Shown one piece after another: positions 55,200 to 64,000 of a DNA stretch of 64,000 nucleotides. Below the pieces are notes generated by a model that was given only the letters and a program-made list of their open reading frames with translations, made no database searches and was not told the origin of the DNA. The translations under genes were made by a program, and so were the position numbers. Numbering within the stretch: the stretch's first letter is position 1; every line of letters begins with the position of its first letter. The DNA is from Breviolum minutum Mf 1.05b.01 (Eukaryota > Sar > Dinophyceae > Suessiales > Symbiodiniaceae): NCBI GenBank assembly GCA_000507305.1, contig DF239296.1, positions 124,001-188,000 on the forward strand. The letters run 5' to 3'.

Positions 55200-55500
55200 T
55201 CACTTCAGATTACCCACCCTTGGTGGGTCGAACGCAAAAACCCCATCAATCCCTTTGTGTGTTGGCGCCGTTTTGAAGCTGATTTCAACATGTTGATGCT
55301 TTTTCTTTCCAATTCTAAGAAACACAATATAATAGATCCCATTATGTATATCCCTATATTGGGGATTATCTTTCTCGGGCACATAGATCCTTATGGCTGG
55401 ATAGCTATCTTTAACCGATTTTGTTGGGATTGCTGGCCCTGTTTTTTGTTCAGCGAGCTTGTTTTTGAGTTTTTTTTTTTTTTTTAAGGGAGTTGAAACG
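55200..55500. CDS. Long frame open on both strands
   Basis: Minus: about 95 codons of charged composition including KDSYPAIRIYVPEKDNPQYR, ending near a stop at 55200. Plus: ITHPWWVERKNPINPFVCWR after a strong acceptor (cttcag). The minus frame has better composition, the plus the better splice site. Confidence 0.4.
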
Positions 55501-55559
55501 GCGCATAAAAACGCCTGGCCTGCTCTCAGCTGTTTCCTTTTCAGACAAGTGAATTTAAC

Positions 55560-55790
55560 AATAATAAGAATGAACAATGATAAAGCATAATCAATGGCTC
55601 AAACGATACTAATGATTAATAAGAAGAGTAGATTACAATTGAACATACTTAGTCATAAATGATGATTTGTACATTATTTTGATAATCAATCATAATGAAT
55701 AATGAGCAATAATAAAAGCAAATGCGTGATAAATTAAAAATCATGACCAATGCATAATGATTAATAATGACCAGTTGTTACTGTAATAAG
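55560..55790. other. AT-rich island
   Basis: Dominated by TAATGATTAAT-like words (TAATGA, AATAAT, GATAAT). No exon and no inverted-repeat family is seen, and it is clearly richer in A+T than its surroundings. Confidence 0.7.
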
Positions 55791-56030
55791 ATTCCGGAAC
55801 TCACGGTCAATTCCAGTAAACTCATTTCTTCAGATTTCTTGTTTCCTTCAAACTCAAAACCGATAAAAAACATACAATAAAATCAAACTCATAGGTATCC
55901 TCATCTAAGCATCTTAAATTCATTTCAAGGCTTCTATTTTTTAACCTGGCGACCAACCAACCAGCAAAACCAAAACAAACGCAAAAAGGGTCAAATCTCA
56001 ACGAGAAGACAAACCCACCCCAGCACTCAG

Positions 56031-56223
56031 CATTGTGAAAGCCTGGAGGCGGGGAATCACGACCTCGGAGGACAGAGGAAGGATTCGATTCTTAAAAAAA
56101 AAATCCGGAAGATTGGAAAATCTTACACTTTCATGGAAGATGGACGGAAATTTCCAATGGGCTGTTGTCCTGGAAAACTTCCACAATTTTTTGGCTGAAG
56201 TCTTTGGAAAGAAACAAGGCACA
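56031..56223 (+). CDS. Exon, basic, next to family I element
   Basis: Acceptor ccccagcactcag. It reads IVKAWRRGITTSEDRGRIRF, a Lys run, LENLTLSWKMDGNFQWAVVL and on to FGKKQGT. The end is either CAAG|GCACAG (GC) or ACA|GTTTTT (GT). The family I element starts 8 bp after the GT. The reverse strand is not convincing. Product unknown. Confidence 0.7.
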
Positions 56224-56230
56224 GTTTTTT

Positions 56231-56344
56231 TACACCCTGAAGATTAACGGCTGGAACATAATGATGTAGGTTTGGTTCAGATCATTTTCCTTTCTTTTCA
56301 TGGCTGATGGCTGCAGGTTCCAGCCGTTCATCTTCCAGGGTGTA
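56231..56344. mobile_element. Family I element (I1)
   Basis: ACACCCTGAAGATTAACGGC to GCCGTTCATCTTCCAGGGTG. Starts 8 bp after a possible exon end. Confidence 0.9.
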
Positions 56345-57003
56345 ACTGGAAGATCATTAAGAAATTGGAAGATCACCTCAGTCATGTATTTAAGTAGCAT
56401 GTTTTTTTTCTTGTACCATCTTTTAGGTTCTAATGCTAGTTAGTATACTTTCACAATTTCCATGGCCAAATAGTCCACAGATACTCCAATCTCTTAAATC
56501 TCAACTTTTCTCTGAACAAAAATCCCCCGGGTGAGGTAACTGCAACTAAGGCCAGCACTTTCACTTTCAATTATCACTTACTGCCCCTTGTCCTGCCAGC
56601 ACCCACTTCTGCCAGTTGTCCTGCCGACAATGCAACGCAAGAGGAGACTTGTTTACCCTCACAGCTGCCAATCTTTAAATCCAAAGCAGCCGAAACTTTT
56701 GTTTCAGGACGTGTATACTTGAAGGATCATCCCATTTAGTAAGTGGTTAGTAACCCCTATTTATAAGGCACTTAAAAGCCATTTGGAAGGGGAAGTTCAC
56801 CCCATTTAGGTTTGGGGGCTCCCAACAAATCACTCCAGGAAACCTGTTTTTTTGGTGGAACATATATATCACAAGCTTAGGAGATGCACCGAAAAACTTT
56901 CTGGTGAATTCGTTGAGTCGTTCCATTGTGACCTGGCGATTTTTGTTCAGTGTTTTTTTTTGATAATAGGAACAACACCAAGGAACCCTTTCCAACTGGT
57001 AAA

Positions 57004-57105
57004 CCCCTGAAAATGAACATGGAACCCAAAAATACCCCCTTGGAAAAGGAGAAACATTTACAAACCACCAATTTTTGGGTTCCATGTTAATTTTTCGGGG
57101 GCATA
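57004..57105. mobile_element. Family J element (J1)
   Basis: CCCCTGAAAATGAACATGGA to TCCATGTTAATTTTTCGGGG, interior also palindromic. Confidence 0.95.
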
Positions 57106-57123
57106 TTATATTTTCGTTTCCAG

Positions 57124-57165
57124 GAAGCGCTGTTTTGCTACGAGAAACGGTTGAAAAAGCAAGAG
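57124..57165 (+). CDS. Short exon, TPR-like helix
   Basis: Acceptor ttttcgtttccag|G and donor CAAGAG|GTGAAA enclose EALFCYEKRLKKQE, 14 codons. The pattern EAL-x-x-YEK-x-L is that of the second helix of a tetratricopeptide repeat. One helix alone does not prove a TPR protein. Confidence 0.6.
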
Positions 57166-57799
57166 GTGAAACCGAAAGGATGGGGTGGGGGGGTGGTTCG
57201 TCCTGTTGGGTACACCCAAAAAAACGAATCCGAAATCCAACCTCCCCAAACCAACAAAGATGTTTTTTTCCAATCCCCATCCGACCCTTAATTCATACCC
57301 CCGAAAAATCCCCACTCAATCCATCATCCGGAATCCTTGAGCCGCACGGCACTGTGATCGGGTTTCATTTCCAACTGTGGCAAGGCATGGATCGCATCCA
57401 AGATGATGGTGGGATCACCTGAACCAGAGCTGTTGATGGGGGGTTGCTTACCCGTGTTTTTAAAACGAAGATGGCTGAAATCTTTGGAAAAAACACAATT
57501 TGGGTCCTTCCTAAACACTGGAAGTGTTTAGTGGATAGTGAAGGTGAACGAAAGGCCCCTTAGTAAAATCGTAAATGATGATTAGTTTTCCACTGTTGCA
57601 GGGTTTGGGCAAGCCCCAATATATAACCTTTTACTAAACCCCAGCATTTGTGGTATCTATGGATTTTTTCAGGCGAAAATATTATGTTGAGTCAACTTGT
57701 AGCATATGTAGGTCCCATACCATCTCTTTTAAAAGGCGACAATTCAATTCGCCTGAAATGTCATGGGATCATTTCCCCTTTCCCATCCCCTGACGTCAG

Positions 57800-57972
57800 G
57801 AAGGAATACTCCTACTAATCTTCCAGATATCTTTTGTCCAGCCAATGTTGGCAATAGGTTCTTTGGGCAAGAAGGCACCAAGCACAACAAAAAGATCCAG
57901 GATGCATCCACCTACCTGGTACCCCAAACATCCACAACTTTAAAATGGTTGTTGGATGACTCCAAATTATGA
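57800..57972 (+). CDS. Probable terminal exon
   Basis: After CTGACGTCAG|G the frame reads RNTPTNLPDIFCPANVGNRF and on to TLKWLLDDSKL and TGA (57970-57972). Hydrophilic, one clear frame. An internal donor (CTACCTG|GTACCC) would shorten it. Confidence 0.6.
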
Positions 57973-58140
57973 CCTTGTTGGAATTTTTCCTGCTCGAACA
58001 TGCAACATGTCAATCTGAGTTGAACTTGATTTAAACTGGGTTGATATGTCAATAAAATAAGTTGTTGAATCAACAAAAAACTTTCTTGATTGCCAAAAAT
58101 CACCACCACTGAAACCGTTGAAAACGTTGAAACGCTCCAC

Positions 58141-58243
58141 ATGTTCCCCGCAGAACTTGTCATAGAAAATTGCACCTTGAAAAATCGCTACAAGCTTCGG
58201 GAATTGAATCAAACCTGGCATCGCTCGGTTCATTGGACTTTTG
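58141..58243 (+). CDS. F-box-like exon
   Basis: From ATG at 58141, or from the acceptor inside it (TTCCCCGCAG), the frame reads MFPAELVIENCTLKNRYKLR and ELNQTWHRSVHW. This follows the F-box pattern (LPxEL..., then L-R-x-x-x-x-x-W), the segment that binds Skp1 in ubiquitin ligases. The match is by eye and the exon runs into an (ATC)n repeat. Confidence 0.45.
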
Positions 58244-58249
58244 TTCGAC

Positions 58250-58250
58250 A

Positions 58251-58291
<41 letters not shown>
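58250..58291. repeat. (ATC)n microsatellite
   Basis: Follows the F-box-like exon directly. Confidence 0.95.
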
Positions 58292-58654
58292 GATCTTGTT
58301 GTTGCTTGCTGTCATTGGGATGGTGCACACCCCATTTCTTGAAACCCCAACAGGCCCAACAAGAAATGATTGAATTTGTTGCTTTTACCGAGGTAAAGCG
58401 AATTCAACATTGAAATTCCACCATTTTAAGTAGATCCTATGTCCTGAAAATAGCGAGGATTTTTCCATTCCTACGTTGGATTAGAGGAGTTACATTTTAA
58501 TACTTTTTTTTTCGGGATTCGGAACATGCAAACATGAATTTGGTTTCACTCACCTGCATCGAAGTCAAAAAGTGAAAAATGATACATTCTGGGGGGGTGG
58601 TCAACATCAGATCGTAACCCCATTCACCAATTTTTTCTAGCTGCAAGTTTGAGT

Positions 58655-58721
58655 TGATTGCTTGATTGCTTGATTGATTGCTTGATAGATTGATTGATTG
58701 ATTGCTTGCTTGCTTGGTTGG

Positions 58722-58768
<47 letters not shown>
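58655..58768. repeat. (TTGA)n with TTGC variants
   Basis: Tetranucleotide repeat with interspersed TTGC units. Confidence 0.95.
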
Positions 58769-58769
<1 letters not shown>

Positions 58770-58959
58770 GTGACCTGAACAAAAACAAAGTCGGTTCAAC
58801 CATGAATTCAATCAATTGGACGACCAAATTCCTTCGCCAGTTGCGGCCGAGTTTCATTTTCAGCAACATCACCCATAGGTGTCAAACATTCGCGTGGGGG
58901 AGGGTAGAGAACTTGATTTTTATAATAATTAACCTGATGCTTTTTTTCCTTTTTTGCAG

Positions 58960-59087
58960 ATAATTGCCTTGGGAAACTAACGACACCTGTGGGGGCGGGG
59001 AAATTCAAAAAAAAAAACACCCCAGAAAAGTCCTTGGTAAACATCGATTGGTACATCATCCCGTGGGCAAACCTACCCCAAGTTTGA
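58960..59087 (+). CDS. Terminal exon with textbook acceptor
   Basis: Acceptor tttttccttttttgcag. After two leading bases it reads NCLGKLTTPVGAGKFKKKNT and PEKSLVNIDWYIIPWANLPQ V, then TGA at 59085-59087. It marks the 3' end of a plus-strand gene converging on the minus-strand gene to the right. Product unknown. Confidence 0.7.
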
Positions 59088-59215
59088 AAGGAACAAATCC
59101 ATGAAGAGTCACAGCGAAAGAGACGAATCTCCACTTTCTTAAGTACCTTAGGTGGGGTTTTCTAGAGGGCGAAGCGCAGCTAAAACTATTGTCAAGACCT
59201 ACTGTAATTTCTTTG

Positions 59216-59345
59216 GCAGTTTTTTGTGTTTTTTCTGGGGAAACAGAAATGCAATAGAACTCTTTCTGTCCAACAGAAATCCCTCGTTTTTTGTTGATGG
59301 ATAGAATCCCATCTAAATAACCCATGGAAGAAAAAAATCCTCGAG
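59216..59345 (-). CDS. Exon candidate near 3' end of minus-strand gene
   Basis: Minus frame ILSINKKRGISVGQKEFYCI, then SVSPEKTQKTAKEIT, donor ATTACA|GTAGGT. Charged, single good frame. It may be a later exon of the RG/Met-rich gene. Confidence 0.45.
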
Positions 59346-59378
59346 ATGAAGGGAAAATCCTCGAGATGAAGGGATTGA
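59337..59378. repeat. Tandem duplication, about 20 bp
   Basis: AATCCTCGAGATGAAGGGA occurs twice in direct succession. Confidence 0.85.
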
Positions 59379-59730
59379 AAGGGTCGAAAAAATTCTCCCT
59401 CACAAAATCCTGCAGGCGCCTGAAAAGCTGACCCAGCCCTGTGTGTCCATCACCTGGGCGGTTTTTTTAAAACGGGTGAGTCGTTTGAAGGTTTGTTGAT
59501 ACCGGGGGATGTAATATACTAGCCATTTTGAATATTGGGATTACTGTAATGTAAGATGGGGTTGTTAAGCCATGAAATACGGATCCGTATTAACCAACCA
59601 GTATAGTTTAGAACATAACTGGTGGGGCTCGTGTAGTGAGAATGAAGACCGTGAATTACGCGAAGATGTTTGAAGACAGTGAAGAGGAAAATGACAACAA
59701 CCACTACAAACATAATAAGATATCGACCAT

Positions 59731-59781
59731 GATGATGATGATGATGAGGAGGAGGAGGAGGAGGAGGAGGAGGAGGAGGAT
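59731..59781. repeat. (ATG)n then (AGG)n microsatellite
   Basis: Two adjoining trinucleotide runs. Confidence 0.9.
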
Positions 59782-60025
59782 GCCTTCACGATGAAATGAA
59801 GAACAGACAAAGATGAGAAACACACCTAAACATTAACAAGCATCATGCAGTCGGAACATCCACAAACAGGAAAAAAAAACACAACCAGAACCCTCCCCCC
59901 CTTCCTTACCCCCCGGTGTTTTTTTACCGCGCCAAAGGACATTCTTCCGCAAGTGCACATCCTTCACCAAGTTCTGCGTACTGAAGTAGTATTCGATCCT
60001 CAGTTTGGATTATTCGTTTTTTTCT

Positions 60026-60130
60026 ACACCCCGGAAGAATAACATGGAACCTAAAAATCACCCAATTGAAAAGGAAAATCATCTTCCAAACCATCATTTT
60101 CAGGTTCCATGTTAATCTTCCAGGGTGTAA
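60026..60130. mobile_element. Family J element (J3)
   Basis: ACACCCCGGAAGAATAACAT to ATGTTAATCTTCCAGGGTGT. Confidence 0.9.
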
Positions 60131-60472
60131 AAGACTCATCGTGGTCCAGAGTTGCTTTGGAAATTTCGAAGCTTCCAGCAATGGAAAACTAAAAAAAAAT
60201 ACGGCAATGTTCCTCTCTAACAACATGGCAGCCAGTTCCATCGCCATATTAGGATAACAAGAGGCCAACGCTCATATCTTTTGAAACCAATGAAGAAATG
60301 AAGAAAAATTGGATCTTTCAAATGGCTCATATTGACCAATGACATGAAGCACCTCTGAAAAATAGATGTACCAAGCTCACTTTCCATCATTTCATCTCAA
60401 TTTTTTTTGTTTCTCCTTTTATATAACTGTTCAAAAAAGCCTTGCACATCTCCATACTCCACCATCACCCAC

Positions 60473-60654
60473 ATTTTCATCAAGGCTCTGTGCTTTTGCT
60501 TTGGTCACCAGGTCATTTCTCTGCGCGGATCCCCCGGCGGGGCAACCACTGCCACCGCCGGGAGCAGGCAAGGAAGGGGCCATGCCACCCATAGGCATAG
60601 CAATAGGCCCCATCATGCCATCTGGCGCATAGCCCATATAAGGCACGCCCATGC
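60473..60654 (-). CDS. Met/Gly/Pro-rich exon
   Basis: Acceptor GTGACCACAG|G, donor GAAAAT|GTGGGT. It completes a Gly codon and reads MGVPYMGYAPDGMMGPIAMP, MGGMAPSLPAPGGGSGCPAG, GSAQRNDLVTKAKAQSLDEN, 60 codons. Low-complexity Met/Gly/Pro sequence as in the tails of some RNA-binding proteins (inference). It is in phase with the exon at 61522-61639 across an intron holding elements A13, B5 and M2. Confidence 0.8.
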
Positions 60655-60683
60655 CTGTGGTCACAGATGATTTGCTAGATGAT

Positions 60684-60842
60684 GTGAGGGTCGATCAACT
60701 CCTTATATTGGGGATAAACTTATCCCACCCCGTCATAGGTGTATGTCAAACGTCTCCTATTGGGTTGATTATCATCCCCTACCTACAGGAAACCAATGAC
60801 AGGAAACCCAGCACATGTAGGCTTTCCTTGGATTGGTCCTGA
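60684..60842 (+). mobile_element. Family M element (M2), intronic
   Basis: Shares GGGTCGATCAACTCCTTATA with M1; right end diverged. Confidence 0.7.
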
Positions 60843-61096
60843 ATTTTTTCCATAGGAAACCATCGGACAGTTTCAAGAGATGTTGGAAGTTCACAGTTGA
60901 AGACTTTCAAATTGTTCCCAAATCTTGATGCGTCATATAAACCCATCAAAAAGCTGAAAAAATCACATTTCAGCCCGATAAGAGCACCAATTTTCATGCT
61001 GCTAAATCAAATACCTATCGATAGGCAAATCCTCTGCTACATGACTAAGCACGGGATCCTTCTGGCTTATGCAAATAGTGTCCCAGTATAACTGGA

Positions 61097-61134
<38 letters not shown>

Positions 61135-61296
61135 CATATTTTGCGATGCTTTCACTGGGGCAAATAAAGGTTTAGTTCAGGATCCACGAGCCTAAAATCC
61201 TGCTGTTGACTGGGCATCTTGGGGGTGCAAACACCTCAATGTATGACCCCTTGCGCTCAAACAACTCCCCGCAGTGTCTTGGGCTCAAAATATTCC

Positions 61297-61396
61297 TCTC
61301 CCTAAAACTAACATGTCCCCCCAAAAAAGGGGCAAAGTTCAAAGTTTAATAATCTTCCAACCATCCATTTCCAAGTGCTATGTTAGTTTCAGGGTA
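61297..61396. mobile_element. Family B element (B5), intronic
   Basis: CTCCCTAAAACTAACAT to ATGTTAGTTTCAGGG; interior in opposite orientation to B2. Confidence 0.85.
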
Positions 61397-61397
61397 A

Positions 61398-61501
61398 CTA
61401 GTTGGTGGTTGAACAACACATCTGAAAAATATGCGCAAGTCAAATTGTATCATCTCCCAAAAGGTTCAAAGCGTTGAAAATCGTTGAAAGCCGCCACCTA
61501 G
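61398..61501 (+). mobile_element. Family A element (A13), intronic
   Basis: CTAGTTGGTGG to CCGCCACCTAG, in the intron between the two Met-rich exons. Confidence 0.9.
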
Positions 61502-61521
61502 ATTTGAAAAATCCAAGGTAC

Positions 61522-61639
61522 CTTGCATGAAGTGAGGATACATCTGCATATGGCCCATTTCAAAAGGCATGGCGGTAGGTCCCATGGGAGCTGGCGTCAT
61601 ATAGGCACCCATGCCGGTACCTGGCGATGAATTAGACAT
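61522..61639 (-). CDS. Met/Pro-rich exon
   Basis: After CTTCCGTAG it reads MSNSSPGTGMGAYMTPAPMG and PTAMPFEMGHMQMYPHFMQ plus G, donor ATGCAAG|GTACCT. ATG could be a start codon, but the upstream exon joins in phase, so it is treated as internal. The acceptor lacks the usual following G. Confidence 0.75.
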
Positions 61640-62028
61640 CTACGGAAGTGGAAAGTGGAAGATCTATAGAACTGGTACTGTATTGGTTGAGGCTCTCAAA
61701 ACTGGATTTTGAAAAAAACATGTTTCCTCCAAGAAAATTGAATTTTTGGGCTCCTACTGACAATTCCTCCGGATGGGTTGCAGTGAAAGGGTGTGGTAAA
61801 TGACATTTTGATAGACGTGAAAGCATGAACAACTGCCACAAAATGAAGTGCATCACGCAGTTTGGACACGAGGTCCAATCTACAACAAACAAACAACAAA
61901 CAAGACAATGAAATATTGGATCCCAGGCCTTTACCAACTGGTTGAAAAGGAGCACCTTGAGACCAAGGAAAACAGTGAGTTTGAACCACCCCAAATGGAA
62001 ACAGTTGAGCCTTTACTTTCCGTGAGAT

Positions 62029-62108
62029 ACTGGTTGTTTAATGACGGGATCCTTATTTCATGGTTTATGAAATAGTCCCCACATAGCTAGGTAGTATGAT
62101 CCCCTATA
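62029..62108 (+). mobile_element. Family E element (E4)
   Basis: ACTGGTTGTTTAATGACGGG; right end eroded. Confidence 0.75.
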
Positions 62109-62249
62109 TAGCTTCAACTCAAGTCAATGCCTCAAAAGAGCCATCACCATGTCATGTTTCCATCCGCATCTTTTGGCCCAAAACCCATCAGGTTCTCACA
62201 ACTGACCAAATGATTCACCCACCAATGTCTGGATGATTGCGATACTAAA

Positions 62250-62350
62250 CTAGTTGGTGGTTTCAACCCAGTTGAAAAATATGATCGTCAAATTGGATCA
62301 TCTCCCCAGATAGGGGTGAAAAATAAAAAATATTTGAAACCACCACCTAG
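62250..62350 (+). mobile_element. Family A element (A14), next to a donor site
   Basis: The cleanest copy, 101 bp, CTAGTTGGTGG to CCACCACCTAG; intronic in the RG/Met-rich gene. Confidence 0.95.
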
Positions 62351-62355
62351 TAAAC

Positions 62356-62460
62356 AATCTTTTTTGCCATGTTTTCTTTCTCCGCTTTCTTCCTGTCGGC
62401 ATGGTTTTTTTTTTCGACGACATCTTTGGGATGCCTGACCACCTCCCATCTGGACGGTGC
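62356..62460 (-). CDS. Charged exon of the RG/Met-rich gene
   Basis: Acceptor GTAGCTTCAG|GCA, 35 codons: APSRWEVVRHPKDVVEKKNH and ADRKKAEKENMAKKI. The donor is probably ATT|GTTTAC, and family A element A14 begins 5 bp further on. Lys/Glu-rich helix-forming segment. Other frames are open but break the chain of phases. Confidence 0.75.
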
Positions 62461-62660
62461 CTGAAGCTACCTGACGCTGCGAAATCAATTGGGAGTTATG
62501 AAGCGTCATCTCCCACAGGAAAAAAAAACTCCAGGAATTAGGTGAAGATGATGACATGTTGTCTGGATATTTTTTTTGTATATATATAGTTATTCATGAT
62601 GTAATGCCACTTGAAGAGAGCATAATTCAATCGTTTTCCCACATCATCCCACATCCATAC

Positions 62661-62711
62661 CTGTGGTGGCGCTGGCCGCGCTTCCTCTGTGCTCGGCGCA
62701 GGCTCTTCCCC
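62661..62711 (-). CDS. Acidic/Pro linker exon
   Basis: Acceptor GATCCCAAG|GGG, donor CCACAG|GTATGG, 17 codons GEEPAPSTEEARPAPPQ, phases zero. The frame is open further upstream (EKWLELIPKSDPK), so the exon may be longer. Confidence 0.7.
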
Positions 62712-62933
62712 CTTGGGATCACTTTTGGGAATCAATTCCAGCCACTTCTCCACAGCTCCGAATCTCTTCTTTTCAAACAAAAAAATACCGTAGAAAACTT
62801 GGGCAAAACTCTTGAAGCGATGGGTTGGAAAACCACAAAAAAAACACCACTGCAAATCCATGAAAAAAAACCGGTTTTTTCCGGCAACAAATTTGGAGGT
62901 TGAGAAAGTTGCATCCCCGAGGCATCGCCACAC

Positions 62934-62965
62934 CTGAAAGCTGCCACCTTGAGGTGATTGGTAAC
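62934..62965 (-). CDS. Short Gly/Gln exon
   Basis: Acceptor AACCAAG|GT, reads YQSPQGGSFQ after a split codon, donor TTTCAG|GTGTGG. It links the RG-rich and acidic exons in phase. Confidence 0.65.
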
Positions 62966-63478
62966 CTTGGTTCTGAACAGCTTGTGTGTGTGTGTGTGTG
63001 CTACCCTCCCTGAAAACCAACCGTTTTTCAGCCTTTGAAACCATGATGCTTGAAAAATGACAATGTTCCTTGCCGAAGGCCGATTTTTTTGGTTGCTTTT
63101 TTTGGTTGCTTTTTTGTTGTTGGTTCTGGTTTTTTAGTGGACTCTTTGCAGTGTGCAGTTTTTGCCGTGTTTTTGAGGCAGATTTGGGTGGATGTATGGG
63201 ACAAAATCAATTCTTGGAGTGAGGGGTAAACTCGCACTTGCTGTTCGTCTCAGAGAGGGTATCCATGGTTGAAGCGAATAAGAGGGGTCATTATATTACC
63301 AAGCCAAACAATGCATTGGGTTGGTGGTTTGGGATTGTAAGGGTACCCCCTAAGTAACAATCCCTTTCATAAGGAGATTCCAGGAATCCAAACCACCAAC
63401 CCAACACCACCAACCCAAACCACCAATTGACCATTGGTTGAATTTAATGACCCATGGAATATAAAAATACCGAGCAAC

Positions 63479-63555
63479 GATCCCCCTTGCGACGGCCTTT
63501 GCCCTTGCCGTCGCGACGGCCTCCTTTGGGCCCGCTCGGCCGTGAGGGGTAACTC
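63479..63555 (-). CDS. RG/KG-rich exon (first found)
   Basis: Acceptor CGGCCGAG|G, reads SYPSRPSGPKGGRRDGKGKG and RRKGD, then GATC|GTTGCT. Basic Gly-rich composition suggests nucleic-acid binding (inference). Very GC-rich, and another frame (GRGVTPHGRAGPKEAVATAR) is open, so the frame is chosen by phase with the next exons. The 5' part lies beyond 63.6 kb. Confidence 0.55.
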
Positions 63556-63663
63556 CTCGGCCGATTGGAATCTGGAGTCTTCCTTTGGATGTTGATGTCA
63601 TAGGGAAAATGGTGGTACCCTTGGGATGGGGGCCCCTTAAAAATCAAGAAACTTCATTTTTCT

Positions 63664-63764
63664 ATTTGGTGGCTGAACCACCCATCTAGAAAAAATACTC
63701 GTCAAAATGGGAATCTTCACCAATTTTCGGGGTGAAAATAAAAGATGTTTGAAACCACCACCCA
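63664..63764 (+). mobile_element. Family A element (A15)
   Basis: TTTGGTGGCTG to CCACCACCCAG. Confidence 0.85.
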
Positions 63765-64000
63765 GTTCCTTTATGCATTGAAGGAGAAGGGAGACTTGGT
63801 AGCTTTTTTAGGTGGGGTGCTTAGAATCGGAACAACACCTCCAATGTGACTAAGTATCTTATTCCATCTCAAATGGTGCAGGCCCAACTATTTGTGAAAA
63901 CAAGCCAAAAAGTCAATGGACGTTTGAAAAAATGCAGAAAAATGTTCATTTCAAGGATTTTGGGCTGTGACCTTTTGAGAACCTGGCAAATATGGCCAGG

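Overview
The window looks like nuclear DNA of a eukaryotic protist, most probably a dinoflagellate (inference). The evidence is as follows. (1) Coding sequence comes as small exons of about 35-200 bp separated by introns of roughly 50-1000 bp. (2) In the best-tested gene (DUF4116 repeats, 2.2-3.6 kb) the family consensus fixes three exon joins, and all three introns then need a GC or GA donor rather than GT. Every acceptor there is AG followed by G. GC/GA donors and AG|G acceptors are known for dinoflagellate nuclear genes. (3) The intervening DNA is packed with families of about 80-170 bp inverted-repeat elements resembling dinoflagellate introners. (4) There are no bacterial-type operons, Shine-Dalgarno sites, tRNAs or rRNAs. 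Genus and species cannot be given.

Layout. 1-1.7 kb: repeats only. 1.7-3.6 kb: minus-strand exons of a DUF4116-repeat protein. 4.6-6.4 kb: coding-like islands of uncertain strand. 7.2-14.3 kb: minus-strand exons, including an Erv/ALR FAD-linked sulfhydryl oxidase domain split over three exons (helix, CxxC, R-x(6)-W-x(4)-HN). 14.7-24.1 kb: mostly plus-strand exon candidates, with minus-strand candidates among them. 24.1-36.8 kb: element-rich, scattered exons on both strands. 37.6-38.5 kb: a 378 bp run of N inside an inverted repeat. 39.3-42.7 kb: plus-strand exons. 45.5-46.0 and 48.5-48.9 kb: minus-strand exons, the second set membrane-like. 47.8-54.9 kb: plus-strand exons, including an in-phase three-exon 3' end at 50.36-50.91 kb. 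56-59.1 kb: plus-strand exons (TPR-like helix, F-box-like helix, a terminal exon). 59.2-63.6 kb: a minus-strand gene for an RG/KG-rich then Met/Gly/Pro-rich protein, six exons read in phase, convergent with the preceding genes.

The most unusual content is the element population. At least twelve families are present. Families A (15 copies), D, E and F have termini that place GT at one end and AG at the other, so each could be spliced out exactly as an intron. All copies of these four families that I could orient (32) lie in the same orientation. Families B, G, H and J, whose termini do not read GT...AG, occur in both orientations. Several copies lie inside introns whose flanking exons are in phase.

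Limits. Exons were found by reading frame, splice signals and family motifs only. Many islands are open on both strands, and where two readings compete this is stated and the confidence lowered. Most proteins could not be named.
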